Assembly (NCBI RefSeq): GCF_021130785.1
Contig: NC_060211.1
Location: 21,003,001 to 21,067,000 of the forward strand
Origin: Homalodisca vitripennis
Lineage: Eukaryota; Arthropoda; Insecta; Hemiptera; Cicadellidae
Reading direction: 5' to 3'
DNA: 64,000 nucleotides
Shown: one piece after another, positions 36,384-49,049 of the stretch
Position numbering within the stretch: the first letter of the stretch is position 1
Layout: each line of letters starts with the position of its first letter
Notes under the pieces: model-generated
Told to the model about the DNA's origin: nothing
Seen by the model: only the letters and a program-made list of their open reading frames with translations
The model's database searches: none
Position numbers and translations under genes: made by a program

Positions 36384-38644
36384 CACTCTTGATAAACGAT
36401 TTAAGACACATCAAACTTGGTACATAGGTTCCTCTTGATCCATTAATTTTAGAGTTAAACAGTATAAAATGAAGTCTGCACTACCTTCTTTCGTTACATA
36501 TTGTCAGGTCCTTCAATATTTCATTGTATCGGTTTATTCATGGTATTGCTAAGCACGTTTTAGAGATTTCCATTAGACGTAAAGAATATCCATTGATTTA
36601 CACAACACAAATCTGTTGATTTAATCTTACCAAGCGTGTATTGTGCAAGTGATTACCAAGACAGTACGAAACCACAAAGCAGCCACTGCTAGACAATAAG
36701 CAGAAACTGCACGGACGGCCCGACCCACAACCAAGCGCAACTGACACAGAACATCTAGAGAGGGTTCTACTCCTCATGAAGTCTGAATACGTACCACCCG
36801 GAGAGAATGCGCTTTGCATGACAAATGTGAGTCAACTGTGTTTGTAAAATTTGCAGTTTTGCTCTTGAACCAGGCCTGTTTACAGATGAATTGATTTATA
36901 AGAGAAAACAGATGGAATGATAAAACTTGACAAAACACAAACATACATACTAGGGCTGGGCGGATACGGGTTTTCTATCAGAGTAATTTCTGATGAGGAA
37001 TAAACTTTATACCAGGAAACACTATGACATCTCAGAATCTTTCTGAACTTTGAAAAATTGTATCACAGATAGCTACTAACCAAAAATTATCAGCTCACTT
37101 ACAAGAATTTTAAAGAAATTTCCTCCTATTTGTGTATACATATTGCAATAGCACAATTGTAAAAATAAAAAAAAAATATTACAGCATTAATACATATGAT
37201 TCATACATTCATTATTTATATTATAGGACAGTTAATTACAAGATAATTTGACCACAACTTCACCAACAGCTGATGTGGTCACTAATCCATAGTGCTAACA
37301 TCATAAAGAGGAAAGCCCAATATGCCTACTTTAATATTTGGTGCAACAGTTGGTACCATATAATTGTGTTGACTGCAATGATTGGGCAGCATGTTAAACT
37401 ACTTTGTGTTAACATTTTTCTCTTGCGTACCTACTCTGAGAAGCCATTACTACTGGTAACATAACAGTGTCATTGTGATTTGACCACAGTTCCATTTAAA
37501 TGAGTTGCTGTTTACCTTAACCCCTGTTATAGTTTGTTAACCCCTAAAATTGGCAGTCATTTTGTTCTCATATAGCAGGCCATTTTTCAATGTTTTGTAA
37601 CCACACTTGTAAAAAATTAGAATCTACTATAAACCTATATATATATATATTATAATACATTTTTCAGGTTAATGTGGAGATATTAATGGTATAAAAACAT
37701 ATCAAACGTTAAAAAAATATAACTGCACTAAATTTTATTTGAAAAGTGATGAGACTGCAACGTTAAGCGGGTAATATAATAAATTTGATAATTTGATACA
37801 CCCAATTTATTATTCATTTTATCTAGTTTCAGAAAATAAATATAATGGTATCCAGGTTCTCTTGAAGAAAAATTAAATATATTGTAAAATTAATTAAATA
37901 GTACACGAAAGGCTAAATTTGTTACTACAAATACAATTATTTTCAAAAAAATATTATTCTTACACTTAATTTTTCCAAAGTATAGCAAAATGTAGAGGAT
38001 TATATGCATTACAAAACAATTAATAAATTAATACACAATTTATAATATTTTTATTTTTGAAAAGTGGTAAACATACCTAAGTTTGTTACTATGGATACAA
38101 TAATTTAAAAAAAATTAAAATGCGTTAATATGGAATTTTTTTTACTGATTATATTAATTTTACAATAAATAAATACTAATTTGGAACTTTTCAGAAATAT
38201 TGGTTTAGTTTAGTGTTCCACAAAGCATAAAGGAAACCTAGGTGTCATTTTTAAGGTTTAGGTTGTCTGAGTCTGAGAGGTCAACAAGTTCTTTAATGTC
38301 GATAATCAGAAAAATTTTGGAACATTATTAAAATAAGAGCTTATAACAACTATAAATCAACATAATAAACCACACCTATGATATATCATTAATATTGTAA
38401 CTCCAAAATATTTTCACTGTACTGCAGAATAGCCTAGATTGACCTAGACTTACTAATTACAACATATCACACATCAAACCATGAAATTACTAACAAAAAT
38501 ATTACATATTGATTATAAGTGCATCGTTTTTTATACTCTCTGGGGTAGCAGATATCGGACTTTTTGTATCTACAAGAACGCATTTAGGTTTTATGTGTGT
38601 TGCCGTGATGAAATGAAAACTATTTAAAAAGTCTATATTCATAC

Positions 38645-38737
38645 CTGTTCAACAGCTGATTTGTGAAAGTCAAAGTTGACTGGTTTAGGACCTGGAGATG
38701 AGACAGAGCTTGTAGGGGAGTCCACAAATTTTGTCCA
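38645..38737 (-). CDS. Reps: Reps exon: WTKFVDSPTS segment
   Basis: A 93-nt exon, phase 0 at both ends, encoding WTKFVDSPTSSVSSPGPKP then VNFDFHKSAVEQ. It is almost the same as the segment just after the second EH domain in vertebrate REPS1. Acceptor TTTTCAG, donor ACAG|GTATGA. Confidence 0.92.
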
Positions 38738-39856
38738 CTGAAAATTATAATCAGCTTAGTCTCTTACTGAAACGTTTTATTAATACTAAATAAGTTAAAA
38801 TTGCTACAAAATGTGAAGTAATCCTTCATAAGATGTTTCCAAATCTATAAAATATTACGAATAATAATGTTTATTTGTTGTAAGTAAAATATAATACACT
38901 GATGTTTTAGAATATTTCAGCAAAATCTTTAACAATACAAGTTTCAAAATAACACTCTTAAATATGGACAATTCCAATATTCAGCATATCGACAATTCTT
39001 TATGGATGAAAAACCAACATTGCTGTGCATCTGCTGCTTGGTAGTAAAAAACAGACAGTTGAAAACCTTTGTTTGCCTCCTAAATTGTGTAGTTGTCAAG
39101 GTCCTGCAGTGAGGTGTGAATTTTCAAGAACACTGGTGGTGATGGTAGTGCAATGCTTGTATCGCTAACACTGCACTGTCCAAACCTTAACTCTCGCATC
39201 CAGTGTGCGCTAAAAAATAGTCAAAAATAGCGATTTTTTGTGACAAAAAAGTTATAAACTAAAAAAAATATTTTGGGGAAACCTAAAATAGATATAAGTG
39301 GGAAAATTTTATATACAGGAGATGTCATAAGAGGTTTTTATTGTAACTGTATGTATATACAAAATAAAATATTTTTGCAATATAAAAATATATTACATAA
39401 AATGTCAAGACTTCCTCAAATATTTTTTTTGTCAACTCGTGTTAATATACTAAACAAAATTGATATTTTAATAAGCATTTCTGACATTTATAAATTGGGT
39501 ATCTCGCACAAGAGTTTGGTATAGCACTGGTAAAACTCTGTTGTCAGCCACGTTACAGCTGTAATCACATTTCTTCTCTGAGGATTCTCTTTATCTGATT
39601 GGCATAACAGTTTACTGATGTAGAGGTTTCCTCAAAGTTTTGTACAATATGTTACACAAACCAAATTTACATTGCACTCATGATGCAATAACTATTCTGT
39701 GTCAGTTATATGGTGTATGCAAATTTCCAAAACACAATCCCACATAAAGGAGTCATTATTATGAATAGCTAAATAAGCATGACTTGTCCAAAGCTAAAAT
39801 AGAGTTAAATTAGTTTTAATGGTTACTAAATATCTCTATAAAAAGAAGGCACTGAC

Positions 39857-40064
39857 CTCCTTTCCCCTGTGAGGAGAGCTGGCAGACTCGGCAGTGCTCA
39901 GTGTGGGACTAGAAGCGTGGGGGCTTGATACCACAACAGGCATGAGCGTTGGGGGCAGAACATCAGGTAAGGGGATGTTGTTTCTCTTGAGCACCACTAG
40001 GTGCATTGCGACATTGAACTCTGCCAATGATAACGCACCATCTTTTGTAACATCCGCTAACTGC
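39857..40064 (-). CDS. Reps: Reps exon: second half of EH domain and Ser-rich linker
   Basis: A 208-nt exon. It completes the split Trp codon of the KIW motif, then reads QLADVTKDGALSLAEF, the EF-hand-like loop of the EH fold (Asp141, Thr143, Asp145, Glu152 in the 476-aa numbering), VAMHLVVLKRNNIPLP, and a Ser/Thr/Pro-rich tail. Donor GAG|GTCAGT, phase 0. Loop positions 1, 5 and 12 keep acidic residues while position 3 is Thr. Confidence 0.93.
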
Positions 40065-40534
40065 CTGCAAAGAACAAACTTTGTTTAAGAAAGAAAAAAC
40101 ATATTTCTAATCTGTAAAAATGGTCTTAAACTGTTATATTATATTTACTATACCACTATAGTTTATATAAGGTTAAGTTTGTAATCCATGTGGTTCCATG
40201 GCCTTAGTTCACAAACAACAAATTTTCATTTTATATTTAATGGAAGAGTGATTGCTAAAACTGGCCTTCTATTTTTCCTATGCTGGCAGACTTATTTTTT
40301 TTAGCTGAAATGTTTTCATTCAACTGCGTTGAGGCTTGTTACTTATACTCAAAAGTATGCTTGTTATATATATTTGACAGCATGAAATGAACTCTTTAGT
40401 TATGTTATAAAAGAAAAAATTGTCTCACACATAGAAAAATCAATGATTAAATAAAAATTATAAACCTCTGTTGTAAAACCACAAATTTTAAATTTTTTTA
40501 ATCTACCAAAACGATTTTAGTTGAAATCAAGATA

Positions 40535-41049
40535 GGGTCATTCCATGTCAAGTCAACCAGGTCATGACACCCACCTCTTTAGATTTTGATGAAACTTGGC
40601 ACAATTGTTGCATTTGCTATCCTATTGATAAATACCAAATTTTATTTCTCTATCTCTTATAGTTTTTTTCTACACATTTTTTTAATTTTCTTAATTTAAC
40701 CACGATTTTAGGCCTCGGATTTCGCGTCTTGCAATGTAACTTGTAGCTTAAAAAAATTAATATCTTGAAAAAACTATTTGAGATATCACCATGAAACTTT
40801 GCATAATATTTAATTAATATATTTAAATAAAGAAAAAATACATTCACTAACCTATCTCAACTCCAAAAAAATAATAAAAAATATTATAATCAGAATTTTT
40901 TTTTATTTGAAAACCGTTGTCGGTATTTACTAAAATTGCAATATCTCAGGTCTCAGACCTGGTAGAGTGTTCATATTTTTTTTTACATAGTCCTAGATAC
41001 ATAGGCTAACAGATAAACAAAAAAAGATGTATGGCTTTTTCACATGTTT
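40535..41049 (+). repeat. Left inverted end of the 7.4 kb transposon
   Basis: Inverted match of 47417-47937, including GGCCTCGGATTTCGCGTCTTGC and AGATATCACCATGAAACTTT segments. The inner limit is near CACATGTTT at 41049. Confidence 0.85.
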
Positions 41050-41909
41050 GACTGATATTCAACATTATTTATGAGTAACAAAATTACAGACCAACTAAAA
41101 GAATACGCAATTTGAAACATTTGGTTTGAAAGTAAATTAAAGTTTAATTTTAACTTTTCTTGTATTAAGTTGTTATCAGAAATAAAAATACTCAATTAAA
41201 CTTAGTACTCACAGTCACTTTCAATTTAAAAGTATTTACAAAACCTTTATGAAGATAAATTGTAAATTATTTACTACTGATCATGTTTGTATCAACTATG
41301 AAGTGTTTAAAATTTTATATATCCACTTATTTTTTATAATTATTTCTAAAATCAATTAATTATTGATAGAGCAAGGGGTCAGAACTAAGACATGACCAAA
41401 GATTTATAAAAGAGACATTATAAGCACTAATATTTACACAGCCTGTATGACTCATCTATCTTGTCTCAACAGGATCCTTTCATGTTGGTTCATGCTTCCT
41501 AGCTCTACAGCTAACCACTGAACACTGCCTCAGTTTAGATCTTGCTTTGAGTGAGTGAAGACTTCTTGTGCAGTGATTGTGATTTTTAATTTTATTAACC
41601 CTCCATCGGTTCGCACTGTATCAATTTGATACGCATGCACGTTCTCCTCCGTGCTATTTCACGATGCGCGCGCATACTGCCATCCCCTCCCTAATGGGCT
41701 TCCCTCTCCCTCATCACTAAAACTGGCAGTACTACGCCTGACCTTGAACGGAGCGTGTTTACGGAGCTGTATCAATTAGATACAGTGCGACCATTCCCGT
41801 TTCAGATTTACGGTATCAATTTGATGCAGTGCGACCGTTCACGTATCATATTTACAGTATCATTGTGATGCAGTGCGATCGTTTCTGTTGCGCTTTTTAG
41901 GTAAAAAAA

Positions 41910-43979
41910 ATGTCTAAACGCAGTTTGAACTTAGAAACCGATGACGGTCAGGAAACTGTCCATCGCCTCTTATTTTCTGATACAAGTGAAGAAGAGAATG
42001 AAATGTTAGAATACATTGATGGTGATAATAGCGATATAGACGGTGAAGATGTGGTTGAAGAAAGAGAAGAAAACTCCGATACAGAACAGAGTGCTGATGA
42101 CGAACTAATGACGTTGGATGAACACAGACGCAGGTGATCGACCAGCCACAGCCGCAGGTGATCGTCCAGCCACAGCCGCAGGTGATCGACCAGCCACAGC
42201 CGCAGCTGATCGGACCAGCCACAGCCGCAGGTGATCGACCAGCCACAGCCGCAGCCTGATCGACCAGCCACAGCCGCAGGTGATCGACCAGCCACAGCCG
42301 CAGGTGATCGACCAGCCAAAGTCGCAGTTAATCGACAAGCCACAGCCGCAGGTGATCAACCAGCCACCACCTCTACAACGTCAGGTTCACGAAAGAAGAT
42401 GCACAAGACAACTTGTTTTTGACAGCTAAATGGGGTAAGAATGATACAATTAAGTGGTTCTTAAGACCTCGGCAGTACAATCAAAAGAACACAGCCACAA
42501 AACATTTTGCGACGTCTGCCTGGCCGTGATTGGGTCTGCACGTCAAAAGCAAATCCGAATTAGATTGTTGGTCCAACTTTTTCACAGATTCCATGTTAGA
42601 AAAAATTGTTTTGCATACAAATCAGTATATTACCCTTGTACAGCTAAAGTACACTAGACTTCGTGATGCCAAAAAACCACTGACTTGATCGAAATAAAGG
42701 CGTTCATAGGCATACTTTTACCTTTTAGGAGTTTTTAAGTCAAACAGGCAAAGTCTGGATGAGATATTTTCTACCGATGGTTTCGGCATAGAAAAATGCA
42801 GAATGACGTTTAGTCTCAGACGGTTTAAATTTCTCCTAAGATGCTTAAGATTTGATGGATAGAAGTACTCGAGACGAGCGTAAAGAGATCGATAACTTAG
42901 CCGCTATCAGAGAGATATTTACAGTACTTCGTAGGTAACTGTAAAAAAAAATGTTGCTCTCACGGAGAAAATGTAACTATCGATGAAAAACTGGAAGCCT
43001 TTCGTGGTGGTTGCCACTTTAAACAGTATATTCCCTCAAAACCAGCAAAATATGGCATCAAAAATCCTTTGCTCTTTGTGACACTAAAACATTTTACACT
43101 AGCAATCTTGAAGTGTACTGCGCTAAACAGCCAGATGGCCCTTTCTGGGTCAGCAATAAGTCGGACGATGTTTGTTAAGTGATTGGTTGAACCAATACAT
43201 AACAGCGGCAGGAACATTACTGCCGATAATTGGTTCAGTTCGGTAAGCCTTGTTGACCATTTGAAAGAAAAAAATTATCATTTGTTGGTACGATAAAAAA
43301 AAACCGGACTGGTATTCCTTCTGAGCTGACACGTACAAAAGGAAGACCTTTTGCAGTCAAGCTATTTCGAGTATGGTGAAAATTCAACAATGGGTATCAT
43401 ATGTACCAAAAAAAACAAAAATGTTTTGTTGATATCAAGCTTACATTTCAGTGACGAAATTGATGCTCACACAAATAAGCCTGAAATTGTCTTGCACTAC
43501 AATAAACACAAAGTCTGGTGTAGACTGTGTTGACAAGTTATGTGCTTCGTACAACGTTTGCCAGAGGTACCCGCCGATGGGCCGATGGTAATTTTTTATG
43601 CCTTGTTGAATGTAGCAGGCATCAATGCTCAAGTAGTTTCTTTTGGAAATGACGTTGTCACCAAAATTAGAAGATTGTTTCTACGAGAACTCAGTAACTC
43701 CCTTGTAGCTGAACACATTCAACGAAGGTGTTGAGACCATACCAGTTGGAGGGATTTCCCTTGCACATTCAACATGGACTGAAGAAAATATGCAGCGCTG
43801 ACTGGGATGGAAATGATGTAAATAGAGAGAGGCCACAGTTAGAGAAGCGGACAAGGTGTGAGTTCTGCAAGCTCGATAAGAAAACCCGACTTACAAAAAC
43901 ACTTTGCAGAAAGTGTAAGAAAACCATCTGCAATGAACATACAGAGGTTGTGTGCGTACGCTGCTATCCGAACATGTAA
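41910..43979 (+). pseudogene. piggyBac transposase pseudogene
   Basis: ATG at 41910 opens the acidic N-terminus (MSKRSLNLETDDGQET onward). Then come the minisatellite at 42131, WGKNDTIKWFLRP, the core block FSTDGFGIEKCRMTFSLRR near 42760, YIPSKPAKYGIK and SKTFY-like blocks near 43030-43100, DNWFSS-like sequence near 43230, SSLHFSDEIDAHTNKPEIV near 43440, and a C-terminal Cys-rich finger at 43855-43979 (CEFCKLDKKTR, CRKCKKTICNEH, CVRCYP). The order is that of a full piggyBac DDD transposase, but roughly ten frameshifts or stops separate the parts. It cannot act on its own. Confidence 0.88.
42131..42372 (+). repeat. 24-bp coding minisatellite inside the piggyBac ORF
   Basis: Ten tandem units of a 24-bp sequence (CAGGTGATCGACCAGCCACA plus GCCG), two of them with a one-base insertion. 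In one frame each unit reads QVIDQPQP; the last units are diverged (QLIDKPQP, QVINQPPP). The array lies between the acidic N-terminus and the catalytic core. Confidence 0.93.
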
Positions 43980-44742
43980 AACAGTGTTCCTTCGTACATA
44001 AGTTCTTGAGTTCATTAGATATATACAGCAAGTGGTAGTACTGTATTTTCCTTTTAAAAAATATCTTATATTTTTAGCGACAGAAACAACTACTTTTTGT
44101 ACTGCAATTGTTTGGCTAAACAATGGCAAAATATATGTAACTAGTTTTCAATATAAATATATTCCATTATTCCTGATCGTTATTGCGTGTTATTTCTTCA
44201 AATCCATGTACTTTACCAAATGTGTATCAAATAGATACAGTGCGACCATTCCCGTTTCAATAACAATTTGGTTTTTGAGTGCACACTTTTTTGTAAAATA
44301 TTTTTTAATATTTCTTAAAACTACATTTAATTAAAAAACAACTATGATATTTGAAAAGCATAAGACATATTTTTAGAACCTATATATATAAAATATTATA
44401 TGATTATACTGGAGTAAATACCAGTGAAATTAGTTTAAATACAAATGTATCAATTTGATACAGTGCGACCTGTCATGTAACGTTTCAGGTGCGACCGAAG
44501 GAGGGTTAAGTGAAAAGTGAAACATAACAGTTACAGTAATATAACTATGTGATTTCCATTAAATGTTTTTTAATCAAACTATATAGTTTTGAAGTAAAGA
44601 TGCACCTTTTAATTTTGGAAATCAACAAGAGTCAATTTTCTCTGACTCAGTGATTGTGTAAAAATAAGCGAATAGGCTAGTTACAGGTTGTACCTATTTT
44701 TCTTCTTGGACTTTAAAATGGGGTAAGCGGAAATCAAAATGA

Positions 44743-47290
44743 CAAATCCTCAAGCTTGTAGCATTGAGGACTATTTAAACAATCAGACTGTTTTCAGACA
44801 ACTTATACACTTTCCAAAAAATTACAATCTGTATCAGAATTAACTGAGGAAGAAAAAGAATTAATTCAACTTAGATCTGGAATCAATTTAATTGAATTTA
44901 AAAATGTTTGTTCCCATCACAGCTACTACTTTCTCAATGTGTTTGAAAAATATCAAAACAGTATGCATAGATCCATTAAAAAAACACAAAAAAGCCAATA
45001 AAAAAGTCACTAAGAAGTGTATCTTTAAGTTTTTCAAAACAATCGTGGCGAAAAAAAATATTTTTATTAAACCTGGACAAAAGATATGCCCTTCATGTCG
45101 AAACTTCTGTGAAGAAAAAACTAAAATCACTGAAAAATGATACTGAAGACGAACTAATGATTGAATTGGATTCATTTGAATCTAGAAATGTCTTCCTTTC
45201 ACAAAACAAATGCAGCCTTAGATGATTTGGGTTTAACTCCAATTAAACTTCATAATTTGTCATCACATAGTAAGGGATCGTATTACAAAAGAAAAGTTGA
45301 AAAAAAGTAACAAAAGAAGTAAAGAAAAAAATCTCCAAAGCTATAGATTATGACATTGAAAATGTCAGAAGACGATAAAGAAGATGAAAGAAATGTTATC
45401 AAAAAAGCAGAAGATTTTGATAAGCTCGTGGGCCTTTTAAAAGAATAACTTATGTCTGTTGGGAGATCCCAAAAAGTCCAGAGTCTGACTTTGGTGCCAG
45501 AATCTTGGAGCCAGAAAAAAGTTGCTACAGAATTTCAGGTGACCGAATATATGGTAAAACAAGCAAGAAAACTTAAACGAGAGAAAGGTATCCTAGCTAT
45601 CCCTGACCCTAAAAAAGGTAACACACTCTCCGAAAACACAGTTAAACTTGTGACAGACTTTTAAGAGTTTTGCCCGGAGCAAAAGATAAAGTGAGCATTA
45701 AAAAAAATATTTATATGCAAAAAAGACTTATTCTCAGTAATTTGAGAGAGCTTTACTCTTGTTTTAAATGGGAATGCCCCGACTTGAAAATAAGATTCTC
45801 GAAAATTTTGCAGTTTAAGACCAAAGTGGTGTGTTCTTGCTGGGTCAGCAGGTACCCATACAGTATGTGTATGCAGCATACACCAGAATGTGAAATTGTT
45901 ACTAGATGCTGTAAAAATTGAAGAAAGTTACGAAGATTTTATCAAGATGTTGGTTTGTAATGTTTGAAAACAGTGAGTGTATGCTACGCCCCATTGTGAC
46001 AACTGTCCGTCTGATGATGCCCTGATTGAATATTAACGACAAAATTGAGCGAAGATTATGATTTAGAAGAAGAAATAATTATAAGCCAATGGGTTAATAC
46101 TGACAGGACAGAAATGGTTAAGCAATCAATCAGCGTTGAAGACTTTATTTCTTTACTGAGCCAAATCTGTAGAAAACCTAATCCCACATTCATATATTAC
46201 AAAATCACAGTCTAAAACTTTCAAAAAACTGAAAGAAGATCCGCCTTTCAATACTGCAATTGTAGTAATGGATTTCAGTGAAAATTATTCTTACACCATT
46301 CAAAATGAAATCCAAAGTTATCACTGGAACAGAGGTGGATGCACAATTCATCCAGTTGGTCTCTACTTGAAAAAGGATGATAAAGTTTTAATTTCCAACC
46401 ATTGTTTCATAAGTGATGATTTACAACATGACACTTGTTTTGTGAATTACGTACAAAAAGAAATTTCGAAATGGCTGAAAGAAAATCATCCCGAAATAAA
46501 CCAAGTTCATTATTTCACTGACGGCTGTGCTGGTCAATACAAAAAATAGAAATAGTTTTTCAAAAACCTAACAAACCATCATGAAGACTTTGGAATGAAA
46601 GCCGAACATTCATTCTTTGCAACAAGCCATGGGAAATCAATATGTGATGGCTTGGAGGAACTATTAAGAGAATTTTGAGAAAAGCCAGCCTTCAACTTTC
46701 AGATGAAAAATCAAATCAAGACAGCAACTGCAGTTTATGACTTCTGTTAAAGTCAACATTGAAAAAAATAAACTTTCACTTTATTGACACAAAAAATGCT
46801 GAAGCTTTCAGATTGGAGTTAGTGTCACGATTTTTAACCCACCAAGGACTATTCCCGGCACTAGAAGTTTCCATTATTTTCAAACCATTAAATACAAATG
46901 AAATTGAAATAAAGGAGGACTACTGATAGTCCTAATCCTACTCTAATGTTTTCTTTTGATTCTGCTACGGATTGGGTCTGCATTCAACCATCTTTAAACG
47001 ATTACGTGGCTGCAAACTACGATGGAAAGTGGTACTTTGGACTCGTTAAAACTGTGTTTCATGAAGAAGAAGATGTTGAAATTCTTTTTCTTCACCCTCC
47101 AGGACCTGCTGCCAGCTTTTACTGGCCTCAAAGAGAAGACTTGTGCATAATACCTTTGGAGCACATTATCAGTACAGTTGATGCACCGCAATCAAATAGC
47201 ACTGGCAGAATGTACTGCTTCAAAAAAAGTGTATCAGAAAAAACAGAAGAGTGTTGGATGAAGTGGAAAAAATATAACAAGCAGAACTAA
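44743..47290 (+). pseudogene. DDE-type transposase-like pseudogene of the 7.4 kb element
   Basis: From ATG 44743 (MTNPQACSIEDYL) the plus strand gives, across many frame changes: TEEEKELIQLRSG (44845), a Cys-containing segment ICPSCRNFCEE (45085), VATEFQVTEYMVKQARKLKR (45510, helix-turn-helix-like), a DFSENYSYTIQNEIQSYHW block (46271), HYFTDGCAGQYKK (46510), FFATSHGKSICDG (46615) and a C-terminal piece at 46946-47290 with DYVAANYDGKWYFGLV. The DFSEN, TDG and SHGKxxCDG blocks with conserved acidic residues are found in multi-copy animal transposon proteins and suggest an RNase H-like DDE core. The exact superfamily is not known to me. About ten disruptions; not functional. Confidence 0.7.
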
Positions 47291-47416
47291 TAATTGCTAT
47301 AAAACATATTGATTATCTTAGATTCAGTTTTTATTTTATTTCACATTTATTAATGTAAGTAAACCGCAAAATTTATAAATTTCTTAACAATATTCTACTT
47401 TTTGGAATATTAACTA

Positions 47417-47937
47417 AACATGTGAAAAAGCCATACATCTTTTATGTTTATTTGTTAGCCTATGTATCTAGGAGTATGTAAAAAAAATATGAAGACTCTA
47501 CCAGGTCTGAGACCTGAGATATTGCAATTTTAGTAAATCCCAACAACGGTTTTTCAAATTAAAAAATAATTCTGATTATAATATTTTTATTATTTTTTGG
47601 AGTTGAGATAGGTTAGTGAATGTATTTTTTCTTTATTTTAAATATATTAATTAATTATTATGCAAAGTTTCATGGTGATATCTCAAATAGTTTTCAAGAT
47701 ATTAATTTTTTAAGCTACCACGTTACATTGCAAGACGCGAAATCCGAGGCCTAAAATCGTGTTAAATTAAGAAAATTAAAAAATTTGTAGAAAAAAAACT
47801 ATAAGAGATAGAGAAATAAAATTTGGCATTTATCAATAGGTTAGCAAATGCAAAAAATTGTGCCAAGTTTCATCAAAATCTAAAGAGGGTGGGTGTCAAA
47901 TTAATTATTTACTGGGCGATTTGACATGGAATGACCC
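47417..47937 (-). repeat. Right inverted end of the 7.4 kb transposon
   Basis: Reverse complement of 40535-41049 with scattered substitutions and an extra short AT-rich piece near 47900-47915 that the left arm lacks. Confidence 0.85.
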
Positions 47938-48360
47938 AATAGCAATAAAATATATATGTAAAAAAAATTGTATGTTGCCTACAAAACGTATTGTACCTTA
48001 TTCAAAAAATGTTTAAATACTTTATCCGAAACATAGCTTTCAATTTCATTTTTTTTTAAATCATTGTGTGAGACCTTATATTTTTCAGGCACTAAAAGAA
48101 ATATCTGGTCTCTAAAACCTGGACTTTATTGGAAGCTTAACAGAAACACCAAGTGTTTCTGTTAAGGGGGGTGCCCTTGAGACCCTTACTGTTTTACTTA
48201 AATACAAAATATTATGATATCAATTGTAGTGATCATGTGTGAAAATAATTAAAAAAAAAAACAAAAAATTAAAAATTGTTTATGTTATTTACTCCACTTA
48301 TAGGGTTATCTATTTATATTAATGTAATGAAAATAACTAAAAAACCCTTTAAATTAAAAC

Positions 48361-48412
48361 TTTTTATTACATACACGTGTTTCGGTTTTTTAACCATCTT
48401 CAGTGTTACATT
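48361..48412 (-). ncRNA. Hammerhead-like motif, copy A
   Basis: Same core on the minus strand: CTGAAGA, T, GGTT, AAAA, AACC, GAAA, ACACGTGT, ATGTAAT. Here the bases before CTGAAGA are TAACAC, so helix I pairing with TGTAA is shifted compared with the other copies. Confidence 0.4.
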
Positions 48413-48512
48413 AACCTCTAAATAAATAAATAAATAATAAACAATTAGATATACACATGTGGACCTTTTAAACATATGTTAAATTTTAAATGACACAGTT
48501 GTAATTTTCTTA

Positions 48513-48960
48513 TTAGTAATCTGTATTTAATATTTTAATTTTTTCAAAAATTGGATTTGTCTTATTTTTCAGATTACTATTTAAAATGTTATGAGGATCT
48601 TTATTATAATTTAGATAAATGTGTAATTCTTCTTCTTTTGTGTTTAATTTCTCTCCTTTCCTTTCGATATCTAAAATTTCCATGTTCTTTTTCAATATTT
48701 GTGTAGTTATGGTCAGTCTCCAATAGGTGTTCAGCAAAATTTGATTTTATTGTAGACATGTTATTTGTTTTTTAAAGCTTGTATGTGTTCTTTAAACCTT
48801 TTTATTAAAATTTCTTCCAGTTTGTCCAATATAATTAGCTTTCACACAGTCATTACAGTTAATTTTTGTATACTCCAGATTGTTTGTATAATTCCTGTTT
48901 GTCTTCATTTTGGTTGACTTTGTTTTTCAATAAGTTTAAATGTATTATTTCTTGTTTGGT
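48513..48960 (-). pseudogene. Penelope GIY-YIG endonuclease region, copy A
   Basis: Frameshifted version of the endonuclease better seen at 52464-52796. Pieces on the minus strand include the C-terminal IERKGEKLNTKEEELHIYL and TNPIFEKIKILNTDY. Single-base indels break it. Confidence 0.75.
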
Positions 48961-49049
48961 GACTGATGGAGAATTTTGAATTTTTGAAAGGTTTTTCGAA
49001 CAGCTTTGTTTAATTTAGTATTGAATGGTACACATATATATTTTTTGAA

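Larger units (their letters stand above)
30815..38644 (-). other. Reps intron of 7.8 kb
   Basis: Contains a small piggyBac (31615-32661), a TTAA-flanked remnant (33254-33326), the 53-bp minisatellite (35230-36383) and otherwise AT-rich DNA. The exons on each side are both in phase 0 at this junction, so no exon need be missing. Confidence 0.65.
41599..44505 (+). mobile_element. piggyBac element nested in the 7.4 kb transposon
   Basis: TTAA at 41595-41598 and 44506-44509 directly flank inverted ends beginning CCCTCC and ending GGAGGG. The 2907 bp are near full length. Both ends carry repeated TATCAATTTGATAC and AGTGCGACC(A/G)TTC motifs, arranged as subterminal repeats. It sits between the left arm and the ORF of its host transposon, so it is the younger insertion. 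Its transposase is broken. Confidence 0.92.
40535..47937 (+). mobile_element. Large DNA transposon with about 520-bp inverted ends
   Basis: GGGTCATTCCATGTCAA at 40535 recurs inverted, ending at 47937. The arms match, with indels, through 40535-41049 and 47417-47937. Flanking four bases are GATA on the left and AATA on the right, which may be a 4-bp target duplication with one change. Without the nested piggyBac the element is about 4.5 kb. The interior (44740-47290) carries a frameshifted DDE-type protein. The 4-bp site would fit Sola-type elements, but I cannot assign the superfamily from memory. Confidence 0.87.

Noticed and set aside
36211..36414. Minus-strand open frame with repeated YWITQID units
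   Set aside because: Translation of the 53-bp minisatellite; no start context or homology.
41914..42359. Minus-strand Gly/Cys/Trp-rich repeat proteins (CGCGWSIT-type)
   Set aside because: They are antisense translations of the 24-bp minisatellite in the piggyBac ORF.
43839..44129. Minus-strand 96-codon frame
   Set aside because: Antisense of the piggyBac C-terminal Cys-rich region and 3' end.
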